A DNA stretch of 64,000 bases from a bacterium (GTDB lineage: Bacteria; Desulfobacterota; Desulfocorpusculales; Desulfocorpusculum), in assembly GCA_037481695.1 (NCBI GenBank), contig JBBFLE010000009.1, positions 62,001 to 126,000 of the forward strand, in the 5' to 3' direction. Numbering within the stretch: position 1 is the first letter of the stretch; every line of letters begins with the position of its first letter. A model generated the notes under the pieces. It had not been told where the DNA came from, made no database searches, and worked only from the letters and a program-made list of their open reading frames with translations. The position numbers were made by a program, and so were the translations under genes. Below, in pieces: positions 8,109 through 16,308 of the stretch.

Positions 8109-8139
8109 TGAAATCAAAACCACCCGAGTCTTGATTTCA
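8109..8139 (-). other. Hairpin overlapping the AOR stop codon
   Basis: A perfect 9-bp inverted repeat (TGAAATCAA and TTGATTTCA, 13-nt loop) whose first arm begins with the AOR stop codon TGA. There is no U-tract, so it is more likely a processing or stability element than a terminator. Confidence 0.45.
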
Positions 8140-10044
8140 CCATTTCTCCGGTTTCAAGAGCTGCGAAGGCTCCTTGTCCAAGCCAAGCCTGGAGAGGGTT
8201 TCCTTAAGAGGTCTTCCCTCTTGGTCCCAACCATGAAGCTCATAGTACTCATCCAGCATATGCTCGAACTTGGAGCGGTCTATGACCCTTCCCCGGACCG
8301 CCTCCAGACCTTCAGGGGTGGGTTCCCGGAAATATCTTTCCGGCAGGTTGTCATCCTTTCGGCTTATGCCTTCCCTGACTAAAAACATCCTCTCCAGGTT
8401 GTAAACCCGCTCCCCGATCTCCATGAGCTGCTCTTCTGTAAAACTCAGGCCCACCACCTTTTCCAAGAGTCTGCTGTATTCAGCCCACTTGGGCATGTTA
8501 GGAGACAAGAACACGGTCTGGAACTTGCAGATCCCTAGGGAGTCCACAAGGGCGTAAAGGCATTCCTGCCAGAATACCATCCAGGGTTTTCCGCCATACT
8601 CCCTGTAGTCGCTTGTCATGCCTTTCTTCCCGTAGATTTGCTCCAGCACTGCTTCGGGCAGGTGATAGAGATCCACAGCAGGTCGGCTCCTTAGATGATC
8701 GGCACCTCGGGTGGCGGTGGCTATGCCCAAGGCCAGAGCCGGTGTGGGTCTCTCATCAGAGTGCAGATTGCTCATGCCTTTGATCTGGATATTGTAATAG
8801 GCCGTCTCCTCCCCCAACCTGCTGATGGCGACTCTGGGTCCATCCGCCAAGATGTCCCCCAGGCCCCTTCTGTAGGCTATGTCCTCCACCAGGCGCAGGA
8901 CCTCGTCCATGCTCCCCCACTCCAGGTCCAGGTCTCCCAGGAGTTCCTTGGGCAGGAGCCCCTTTTCATTGAGCTCCATGGCCCAGGCTATCATGCTTCC
9001 GGTCTCCAGGGTGTCCAGGCCGTGTTTGTTCACTAGGTAGTTGCCCTCCAAGGCCTTGTGCAAACGGTTGCTTCCTACCTCGGTTCCGAAGGCCCCCAAA
9101 GTGGTGTATTCCGGCCCCTCACAATAGCTGCCTTTCCAGGGGCCTTCCCTGAGCAGGTACTTGTGCCTGCAATGCATGGTGCAGCCGAAGCAGGCCGTAA
9201 CACCCGTGGAATAGTGCTCAATGCCTTCACATTCCAGCTCCTCAGAGTTGGGCAATTGGTTGGACTGGAAATTACGGGTGCGAACAAGCCCGGTGGAGTT
9301 GGTAACGTCGTAGATGAACATGGTGCCCCATTTGCCCATGATCTCGGCGTACTTGGAGGATTGGATGAAATCTATCAGCTCCTTGTGATAGGCAAGGGCT
9401 CCCTCTGGATCCGAAATAGGTATGGGAAGGGTCCCTCGCACCGCAATGGCCTTCAAGTTCTTGGAACCCATGAGAGCTCCCATACCCGTCCTTCCGGCTG
9501 CGTTTTTGGGTCCTGTGCGCACATTGGCGAAACGCACCAGATTCTCCCCTGCAGCCCCTATGGTTAGAACCTTGATGTCGGGATCTCCCAGCTCCCGCCT
9601 CAGAAGCTCCTGGGCCTCCAAGGAATCCGTGCCCCAGATCTGGCCTGCATCCCGAATCTGGATCTCCCCGTTGTGAACCCAAAGATAAGATGGCCTTGGG
9701 GCCTTGCCCCTGATTATGAGGTGATCGAAGCCTGCAAACCTGAGTTCCGGACCAAAAAAACCTCCTATATTGGAGCTGCCCACAAGCCCTGTCAGGGGTG
9801 ATTTGCCTCCCACATGAGTCCTGGCAGCCGCAGGAGCGGGAGTGCCGGTGAGCAACCCGGCGCTGACTAGAAGCACGTTTTCGGGCCCCATGGGATCAAC
9901 CCCTGGCCCCACCAGGTTGTAAAGAAGATACATGTCAATACCCCTGCCCCCGAGGAACCGTTGCCTAAGCTCCATGGGTATGGGCAGGACATCCACCCTC
10001 CCGGCCGAGAGATCCACAAAAGCCGCTTTTCGATCCCTTAGCAT
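8137..10044 (-). CDS. aorB: Aldehyde:ferredoxin oxidoreductase, tungsten catalytic subunit
   Basis: 635-residue AOR-family enzyme that oxidises aldehydes to carboxylates (or the reverse) at a tungsten bis-pyranopterin centre next to one [4Fe-4S] cluster. The N-terminal AOR domain (GGRGIDMYLLY, SPLTGLVGSSNIGG) is followed by GAAGENLVRFANV and GRTGMGALMGSKNLKAI pterin-binding motifs. A CxxCxxxC cluster ligand group (ACFGCTMHC) lies near residue 285. The ATG at 10044 is preceded by GGAGAAGG. Earlier in-frame starts would overlap the promoter and are rejected. It leads the operon with AorA-, MoaD- and AorC-like genes, so the complex probably uses NAD+ or ferredoxin. Substrate unknown. The divergent IclR gene probably regulates it. 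Confidence 0.92.
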   Translation of the reverse strand: MLRDRKAAFVDLSAGRVDVLPIPMELRQRFLGGRGIDMYLLYNLVGPGVDPMGPENVLLVSAGLLTGTPAPAAARTHVGGKSPLTGLVGSSNIGGFFGPELRFAGFDHLIIRGKAPRPSYLWVHNGEIQIRDAGQIWGTDSLEAQELLRRELGDPDIKVLTIGAAGENLVRFANVRTGPKNAAGRTGMGALMGSKNLKAIAVRGTLPIPISDPEGALAYHKELIDFIQSSKYAEIMGKWGTMFIYDVTNSTGLVRTRNFQSNQLPNSEELECEGIEHYSTGVTACFGCTMHCRHKYLLREGPWKGSYCEGPEYTTLGAFGTEVGSNRLHKALEGNYLVNKHGLDTLETGSMIAWAMELNEKGLLPKELLGDLDLEWGSMDEVLRLVEDIAYRRGLGDILADGPRVAISRLGEETAYYNIQIKGMSNLHSDERPTPALALGIATATRGADHLRSRPAVDLYHLPEAVLEQIYGKKGMTSDYREYGGKPWMVFWQECLYALVDSLGICKFQTVFLSPNMPKWAEYSRLLEKVVGLSFTEEQLMEIGERVYNLERMFLVREGISRKDDNLPERYFREPTPEGLEAVRGRVIDRSKFEHMLDEYYELHGWDQEGRPLKETLSRLGLDKEPSQLLKPEKW

Positions 10045-10068
10045 AGGCCTTCTCCTTTTTTTGTTGTT

Positions 10069-10078
10069 CAGTATACTG
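10069..10078. promoter_or_regulatory. Operator-like palindrome downstream of AOR promoter
   Basis: CAGTATACTG is a perfect 10-bp palindrome inside TTGTTCAGTATACTG. It shares the TTGTTCAG half with the repeat next to the IclR gene, and it lies between the AOR -10 box and the start codon. A candidate binding site for the adjacent IclR protein. Confidence 0.5.
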
Positions 10079-10090
10079 TAAGCTATCTTC

Positions 10091-10119
10091 AGACTAGCAA
10101 TCTCTTTTTTCCTTGTCAA
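10091..10119 (-). promoter_or_regulatory. Sigma70-type promoter of AOR operon
   Basis: On the minus strand, TTGACA (10119-10114), 17 bp, then TAGTCT (10096-10091). A consensus -35 with a weak -10, 47 bp upstream of the AOR start and facing away from the IclR promoter. Confidence 0.5.
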
Positions 10120-10130
10120 CAAAAAACAGA

Positions 10131-10159
10131 TTGACATGGGTAACAAATCTCTTTAAACT
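10131..10159 (+). promoter_or_regulatory. Sigma70-type promoter of the IclR gene
   Basis: TTGACA (10131-10136), 17 bp, then TAAACT (10154-10159). A consensus -35 and a fair -10. The operator-like repeat starts 6 bp downstream, which would suit autorepression. Confidence 0.5.
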
Positions 10160-10164
10160 GCTAT

Positions 10165-10183
10165 TGTTCAGAATAATGAACAT
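10165..10183. promoter_or_regulatory. Operator-like inverted repeat before the IclR gene
   Basis: TGTTCA and TGAACA flank a 6-bp centre (GAATAA). It shares TTGTTCAG with the palindrome at 10069-10078. The repeat straddles the proposed IclR start codon, between the promoter and the coding region. Confidence 0.5.
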
Positions 10184-10955
10184 GACACGCCATTATATAC
10201 CACAACCCATCCTGAGAGCGGCTAGGGTTCTGGAACTCTTGGCATCTCAAAAGGCGCCCATGCGCCTTTCCCAGATATCCAGGGCGCTGGGAATCAGCAA
10301 GAGCTCGTTGTTGGGGGTGCTCTCGGCTCTGGAGGATCTAGGATGGTTGCAAAGAGAATCTGCCAGCGGATCTTACAGAATTGGAGTAGGGCTCCTGGAG
10401 CTCTCCAGGAAAGCCTTCGGCGAGTGGGACTTGCCCATTGTGGCCAAGCCGCTCATGGAGCAACTGGCTGAAAGCCTGGGCGAGAGCATCTTTCTGGGAG
10501 TCGTGAAGGAAGAGCACATGGTGATCCTGGCATGTGTGGAGGGAAGAGGTCAGATGAGTGTGACTTCTTCCCCAGGCACCAGGCTGCCACTTCTTGCTGC
10601 AGCCACGGGAAAGATTCTCCTGGCAGGGATGAGCCATGAGCAGGCCAGGCAGCTTCTGGAAACCCATACCCTTCCCAAGTTTACAGAGCGCTCCATCTGC
10701 GATCCCACCCGATTCATGGAAGAAGTCCAGAGGGCCCGAAGCCTCGGATATGCCACCGACGATGAAGAGTACCTAAGGGGCATAAGGGCTGTGGCGGCCC
10801 CCTTGCTACGTGGAAGCCTCACCATAGGTGCCTTGTGGTTAGTGGGTTTTTCATCCAGACTGTCCCTCTCCAGCTTGCACCAGGCTGGAAAGGAGCTGGT
10901 ACGAACCTCAGGGATCATATCCAGGATGATCTCCTCCCAGACCCAAGCCCGATGA
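10176..10955 (+). CDS. IclR-family transcriptional regulator
   Basis: 259 residues with an N-terminal winged helix-turn-helix (RAARVLELLASQKAPMRLSQ and ALGISKSSLLGVLSALE) followed by the IclR effector-binding domain (GTRLPLLAAATGKILLA, GYATDDEEYLRGIRAVAAP). Members are usually local repressors or activators that sense small metabolites. The start is taken as ATG at 10176; upstream in-frame codons fall inside the promoter. The gene is divergent from the AOR operon and the shared region carries two related inverted repeats, so it probably controls AOR expression and its own. The ligand may be an aldehyde or carboxylate related to the AOR reaction, which is inference. Confidence 0.9.
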   Translation: MNMTRHYIPQPILRAARVLELLASQKAPMRLSQISRALGISKSSLLGVLSALEDLGWLQRESASGSYRIGVGLLELSRKAFGEWDLPIVAKPLMEQLAESLGESIFLGVVKEEHMVILACVEGRGQMSVTSSPGTRLPLLAAATGKILLAGMSHEQARQLLETHTLPKFTERSICDPTRFMEEVQRARSLGYATDDEEYLRGIRAVAAPLLRGSLTIGALWLVGFSSRLSLSSLHQAGKELVRTSGIISRMISSQTQAR

Positions 10956-10970
10956 TCCTCCTGATCGGGC
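10947..10970 (+). terminator. Hairpin at end of IclR gene
   Basis: GCCCGAT and ATCGGGC form a 7-bp stem that overlaps the stop codon and is followed by a pyrimidine-rich TTCTCTTCTT stretch. A possible weak intrinsic terminator before the chemotaxis promoter. Confidence 0.4.
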
Positions 10971-10992
10971 AGGGGCTTCTCTTCTTGTGGGC

Positions 10993-11019
10993 TAAAGTTT
11001 AATTCTCCAGGGCCGATAA
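10993..11019 (+). promoter_or_regulatory. Sigma28 (FliA) promoter of chemotaxis operon
   Basis: TAAAGTTT (10993-11000), 11 bp, then GCCGATAA (11012-11019). This is an exact match to the classical flagellar sigma28 consensus, so the cheR-to-HDOD operon should be a late flagellar gene set. Confidence 0.9.
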
Positions 11020-11074
11020 GTTCATCTGAGAGGTCTTGACCTCTGGATCAACAGCAAGAGCTTGCGAGGGGGAA

Positions 11075-11944
11075 ATGGGCCGACCTGCGGCTATGGAACA
11101 AAAGGGTGTGTTACCCACTCTCCAAGGGCTGGATCTTTCTGAAAAGGACTTTCAGCGCTTCAGCCGTTTGGTTTACCAGCAGGCTGGGATAAACCTTCAC
11201 CAGGGGAAGAAGGAGCTTCTCAAGGCGAGGCTGGCCAAAAGGATCAGGGAGCTTGGCTTTGGGTCCTTCTCACAATACTACGAGCACCTTGTACGCGATG
11301 AGACAGGCGATGAGCTTGTACATATGCTGGATTGCATTGCCACCAACCTGACTCGATTTTTCAGGGAAGAAGCACACTTTCAGTTCTTAGCCCAGGTGGT
11401 TTACCCTGAGTTCAAGCAGGCCCTGAAAAACAGTGGCAACAAAATGCTTTTTAAGGTATGGAGTGCCGCCTGTTCCACGGGCGAGGAGCCTTATTCCATA
11501 GCCATTCATGCCAGCTGCCACCTGGATTGCGATTTCCACATCCTGGCCACAGACATCTCCACCAAGGCCCTGGACAGGGCCGAAAAGGCAATTTATCTCG
11601 AGAGCGATCTCTCCCAAGTTCCGGCCCATATGATCAGCAGATTCTTCCTCAAAGGCTTTGGTCCCAAGCAGGGATATGTGCGCTTAAAACCTGAGATACG
11701 TTCACGGGTCAGCTTCTTCAGGCACAACCTCATGGATCCTCCGCCCATGGAAAAGAAGATGGATGTGGTTTTCTGCAGAAACGTGCTCATATATTTTGAC
11801 CGCGAAACCCAAAAAAGAGTTGTTCAAAACATAGCCAGCGTCCTTAAGCCCGGAGGTTACCTTTTTGTGGGGCACGCCGAGAGCCTAAACGGGGCTGTGC
11901 CTCAATTACGTTATGTAAGACCGGCGGTATACAGGAAGCCATGA
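11075..11944 (+). CDS. cheR: Chemotaxis protein methyltransferase CheR
   Basis: Methylates glutamates on chemoreceptors using S-adenosylmethionine. The N-terminal CheR domain and the C-terminal methyltransferase domain are present, with the SAM motif VWSAACSTGEEPYSIAI near residue 125, FHILATDIS, and DVVFCRNVLIYFD late in the protein. ATG at 11075 is chosen with AGGGGG just upstream. TTG at 11036 and ATG at 11093 are alternatives. It is the first gene behind a consensus sigma28 promoter and is followed by cheD after 4 bp. No receptor genes are nearby, so the targets lie elsewhere. Confidence 0.93.
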   Translation: MGRPAAMEQKGVLPTLQGLDLSEKDFQRFSRLVYQQAGINLHQGKKELLKARLAKRIRELGFGSFSQYYEHLVRDETGDELVHMLDCIATNLTRFFREEAHFQFLAQVVYPEFKQALKNSGNKMLFKVWSAACSTGEEPYSIAIHASCHLDCDFHILATDISTKALDRAEKAIYLESDLSQVPAHMISRFFLKGFGPKQGYVRLKPEIRSRVSFFRHNLMDPPPMEKKMDVVFCRNVLIYFDRETQKRVVQNIASVLKPGGYLFVGHAESLNGAVPQLRYVRPAVYRKP

Positions 11945-11948
11945 TCCA

Positions 11949-12431
11949 ATGAAACAAAGAATAGTAGGAATCGCTGACATGCAGGTAAGCTCCCAAGACT
12001 CTGAGGTCCTGGTCACCTATTCCCTGGGCAGTTGCATTGGCGTGGCCATTTACGACCCCCAGGCCAGGGTGGCTGGCCTCTTGCATTACATGCTTCCGGA
12101 CTCATCCCTGGACCCTTCCAAGGCCCAACAAAAGCCTGCCATGTTCGCTGACACGGGCATACCCCTTCTTTTCAAGACTGCATACACCATGGGCCTACAA
12201 AAGCAAAGGGCCAGGGTGATAGTGGCAGGTGGGGCCCAGATTCTGGATGATTCGGGGTATTTCAATATCGGCAAGCGCAATTACGCCATGCTTCGCAAGA
12301 TCTTCTGGCGTAACAACGTGCTCATAGATGCCGAAGATGTTGGAGGCAACTTGAACAGGACCCTTTACTTGGAGGTTGCCACAGGCCGTGCCTGGGTCAA
12401 GACCCCGGGGCAGGAGATGCGAGAATTATGA
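11949..12431 (+). CDS. cheD: Chemoreceptor glutamine deamidase CheD
   Basis: 160 residues. It deamidates specific glutamines on chemoreceptors and in many bacteria also stimulates CheC. The catalytic residues of the family are in place: Thr23 and Cys29 in VTYSLGSCIG and His46 in LLHYMLP, offset by two from Thermotoga CheD. The stop overlaps the start of the next gene by four bases. Its position in a cheR-cheD-cheX-cheB operon supports a full receptor-adaptation module. Confidence 0.94.
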   Translation: MKQRIVGIADMQVSSQDSEVLVTYSLGSCIGVAIYDPQARVAGLLHYMLPDSSLDPSKAQQKPAMFADTGIPLLFKTAYTMGLQKQRARVIVAGGAQILDDSGYFNIGKRNYAMLRKIFWRNNVLIDAEDVGGNLNRTLYLEVATGRAWVKTPGQEMREL

Positions 12432-13291
12432 GCCCGGCAGAGCCAATATTGGAAGCAATGGACAGGGTGAAACCATTTCCCCAGGTGGTTCTCAAGGCCC
12501 TGAGTCTTCTACAGGATCCGGATGTGCCCGCATCAAAGCTGCTAGAGGTCATTCAGTACGACCCGGTCATAACCCTAAGGCTTCTTCAGGTATGCAACTC
12601 AGCTCTTTTCGGTTTCAGGCGCAGGGTTGAATCCCTTCAACAGGCCTTGGTGCTCCTGGGCAACCAGGGGATGGTCCGGCTCCTGGTCACCTTTGGAGCC
12701 CTGGATCTGCTTCGAGACCCCCTTCCAGGTTACGGCCTGGAGAGAGAGGAGCTGTGGCACCACTCGGTGGCTTGCGCCACTCTCACCCAGAGCTTTCTTA
12801 AACAGTTCAACCGTCCCCAAGACGCCATGGTGTTCACAGGAGCCTTGCTCCATGACGTGGGCAAGATCCTGCTCAACGAGTACGCAGGCAGGAAGTATTC
12901 GGAACTAGACAGGGTGATGGCGCAAAAAAACCTCTCAGCCTTGGAGGCGGAAAAAGAGGTATTGGGAATAGACCATGCAGAGCTAGGAGGTTTGCTGGGG
13001 GAGAGATGGAACCTGCCTTCTAACATAGTCAACATGATAGCCAGGCATCATGAGCCCGTACACCCGGGAAAGGACTCCCTGGCCACATGCCTGGTGCATC
13101 TTGCCAATGTCATGTGTGTGCAGATGGGCATCGGTGCGGGGGATCGGGGCCTGGCCAGCCGGCCGGCTCCGGATCTGTTGCTGGCCTTGGGCTGGTCCGG
13201 TCGCACCCTGGAGGTCTGTGTGTCCGATTGCTGGTGCGAGCTGGAAAGAATAAGAGCCCTCATAGGGATCTCTCAGAATGGGAGGGCATGA
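12428..13291 (+). CDS. HDOD domain signalling protein
   Basis: 287 residues, nearly all one HDOD domain (a non-phosphohydrolase relative of HD domains): PFPQVVLKALSLLQDPDVPA at the start, LLHDVGKILLNEY and MIARHHEP further on. HDOD proteins are signalling scaffolds, often joined to receiver or GGDEF partners. The start overlaps the cheD stop, and the next gene is a single-domain receiver. This one may couple the receiver output to other partners, but the molecular role is unknown. Confidence 0.85.
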   Translation: MSPAEPILEAMDRVKPFPQVVLKALSLLQDPDVPASKLLEVIQYDPVITLRLLQVCNSALFGFRRRVESLQQALVLLGNQGMVRLLVTFGALDLLRDPLPGYGLEREELWHHSVACATLTQSFLKQFNRPQDAMVFTGALLHDVGKILLNEYAGRKYSELDRVMAQKNLSALEAEKEVLGIDHAELGGLLGERWNLPSNIVNMIARHHEPVHPGKDSLATCLVHLANVMCVQMGIGAGDRGLASRPAPDLLLALGWSGRTLEVCVSDCWCELERIRALIGISQNGRA

Positions 13292-13293
13292 CC

Positions 13294-13716
13294 ATGGGAC
13301 TCCATGCCTTGATAGTTGACGATTCCTCAGCCATGAGAGCCGTATTGAAAAAGGTAATAGCTCTCTCAGGCGCCGATGTTTCCGCATGTCTGGAGGCAGC
13401 CAACGGCAAGGAAGCCCTGGAGATGCTCGCCAAAGAATGGGTGGATGTGATATTGACCGACATTCACATGCCTGTCATGGATGGGATGGAATTCCTGGAG
13501 AATCTGCGCTCCGATGAGTTGTTGAGCCGGGTGCCGGTGGTTCTGGTTACCACGGAAGCCCGCAGGGAGCTCATAGACAGGGCTGCGGCCTTAGGGGCCA
13601 GAGCCCATGTGAGAAAACCTTTCCAACCCGAGACCATCAAGAAGGTCTTGGAGGCCATCTTAGGAGAGGAGTTTGCCCGTGGAACCGATGAAAGCATTGA
13701 GGGATGCGATTTCTGA
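13294..13716 (+). CDS. CheY-like response regulator
   Basis: 140-residue single receiver domain. The acidic pocket is IVDDSS at residues 7-12, the phosphorylated Asp is Asp56 in LTDIHMPVMDG, the conserved Thr is in VLVTTEA and the Lys in VRKPF. The ATG at 13294 has GGAGGG seven bases upstream; an ATG at 13288 overlapping the HDOD stop is the alternative. The protein ends with a short acidic tail. It overlaps the CheX-like gene, which could encode its phosphatase. Confidence 0.9.
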   Translation: MGLHALIVDDSSAMRAVLKKVIALSGADVSACLEAANGKEALEMLAKEWVDVILTDIHMPVMDGMEFLENLRSDELLSRVPVVLVTTEARRELIDRAAALGARAHVRKPFQPETIKKVLEAILGEEFARGTDESIEGCDF

Positions 13717-14128
13717 GGTCCTTGAGACCATGTGCTTCATGTGCCCTGTACCTGTCAAGGAACCTCCCAAGAACCCCGATCCCTCAGAGCACTGGACTGG
13801 GGTGGAGATAGGTTTTGGAGGTCGAGGCGAGGGCTGCCTAAGAATCTATTTCCCTTGGGCAGTGGCAGTGGAGATGGCAAATGGGCTCAAGGGGGAGACA
13901 GATCTTATTCCAGAGGCTGAGGAGACCCATGATGTATTAAAGGAAGTGACCAACATGGTGGGTGGAAGTGTCCTCCAGAAGCTGGATCCCCAGGCAAAGT
14001 TTTCTTTAGAGCTACCCCGGGTTCTGGGGGAACTCAAGGACTGGGACCCCAAAGGAGCCTTGGCCGTGGAGCTCGACGGCCACCTCATACTTGCCAGACT
14101 GATCTGGAATGAGGAGCAAGGCCCATGA
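13679..14128 (+). CDS. CheX/CheC-family phosphatase-like protein
   Basis: 149 residues from GTG 13679 (GAGAGGAG upstream; TTG 13673 and ATG 13688 are alternatives). The signature ExxN of CheC/CheX/FliY phosphatases is present in LKEVTNMVGG near residue 89. These proteins remove phosphate from CheY-type receivers. It overlaps the preceding receiver gene by 38 bp, which suggests it acts on that receiver. It diverges strongly from the second CheX in this operon, so the two probably serve different receivers. Confidence 0.75.
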   Translation: MEPMKALRDAISEVLETMCFMCPVPVKEPPKNPDPSEHWTGVEIGFGGRGEGCLRIYFPWAVAVEMANGLKGETDLIPEAEETHDVLKEVTNMVGGSVLQKLDPQAKFSLELPRVLGELKDWDPKGALAVELDGHLILARLIWNEEQGP

Positions 14129-15271
<1,143 letters not shown>

Positions 15272-15296
15272 AAACCATTGAAATCAGGAGGTGCCA

Positions 15297-15767
15297 ATGA
15301 ATGTGGAGTTCATCAATCCTTTCATCAATGCCACCATAAACGTGCTAAGTACCATGGGGGGCATAAGTCCAAGGCCTCAGAAGCCCCACCTGAAAAACGG
15401 AAGCCGCTCCTATGGAGAGGTGACAGGCATAATAGGCCTGGCTGGCAAAGAGGCCAAGGGATCATTTTCCGTGAGTTTTTCCAAGAGCTGCATAATAAAG
15501 GTGGTCTCCAACATGCTGGGCGAGGAGGTGCAGGATTTGGAAGGAGACATCATGGACGCGGTTGGGGAAATAACCAACATGATCTCAGGGGGGGCCAGGG
15601 CGGAACTGGAGAACAAGGGTTATTCCTTTGAGATGGCCATTCCCTCCATCATCTCAGGGAAGGATCACAAGATAGTGCACATTACAGATTTTCCCATAAT
15701 CGTGGTCCCGTTTGATACAGATCATGGACCCTTTTTTGTGGAGGCGTGTCTGAAGACAGGAAAATGA
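15297..15767 (+). CDS. cheX: Chemotaxis protein CheX
   Basis: 156 residues. CheX dephosphorylates CheY-P. The ExxN catalytic signature is in VGEITNMISGGA near residue 93, and the N-terminal FINPFINATINVLSTM matches CheX. ATG at 15297 is preferred because AGGAGG is correctly spaced; the GTG at 15291 abuts it. It is followed after 133 bp by a CheY gene, its natural partner. That gap has a GGCCA/TGGCC hairpin at about 15819-15835. Confidence 0.9.
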   Translation: MNVEFINPFINATINVLSTMGGISPRPQKPHLKNGSRSYGEVTGIIGLAGKEAKGSFSVSFSKSCIIKVVSNMLGEEVQDLEGDIMDAVGEITNMISGGARAELENKGYSFEMAIPSIISGKDHKIVHITDFPIIVVPFDTDHGPFFVEACLKTGK

Positions 15768-15900
15768 GAATTACTTGGACGGTATTGGATAGTTCTTTTA
15801 GAGGAATGCCTTTTACGGCCAGGGGGTTTGGCCTAATTGGCAAAGCAGCTTGATTCATAAGAAGGGCAAGAACCCATCAAATGCAATGGAGGTTGGCATC

Positions 15901-16290
15901 ATGCCGGATTTGAATGCAAGGATCTTGGTGGTGGACGATTTTTCTACCATGAGGAGAATAGTCAAGGGGATCCTCAAGAGGTTGGGTTACAGGGAAATCG
16001 ACGAGGCGGAAGATGGCCAGATGGCCCTAAAGAGGCTAAAGGAGGCTCGCTATCAGCTCATCATCTGCGACTGGAACATGCCTGTTATGACCGGGCTGGA
16101 TCTTTTAAAGGCGGTGCGATCCGACGAAGAGCTCAAGAGTATTCCTTTTCTTATGGTTACCGCCGAGGCCAAGAAAGAAAATATCCTGGAAGCCATCCAG
16201 GCAGGAGTCAGCAATTACATAGTAAAGCCCTTTACCGAGGAAGTCTTGTCCAAGAAACTGGAGGACATTTTCAAGAGTCGTGCTGCCTGA
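15901..16290 (+). CDS. cheY: Chemotaxis response regulator CheY
   Basis: 129 residues, one receiver domain with CheY-like numbering: acidic pocket VVDDFST, phospho-acceptor Asp57 in IICDWNMPVM, switch Thr in FLMVTAEAKKENI, Lys in NYIVKPF. Phosphorylated CheY binds FliM (and FliN) at the motor switch to alter rotation. The ATG at 15901 has GGAGG eight bases upstream. CheA, its kinase, is not in the window. Confidence 0.95.
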   Translation: MPDLNARILVVDDFSTMRRIVKGILKRLGYREIDEAEDGQMALKRLKEARYQLIICDWNMPVMTGLDLLKAVRSDEELKSIPFLMVTAEAKKENILEAIQAGVSNYIVKPFTEEVLSKKLEDIFKSRAA

Positions 16291-16308
16291 GGGCGCGGAG
16301 CAGACAGA

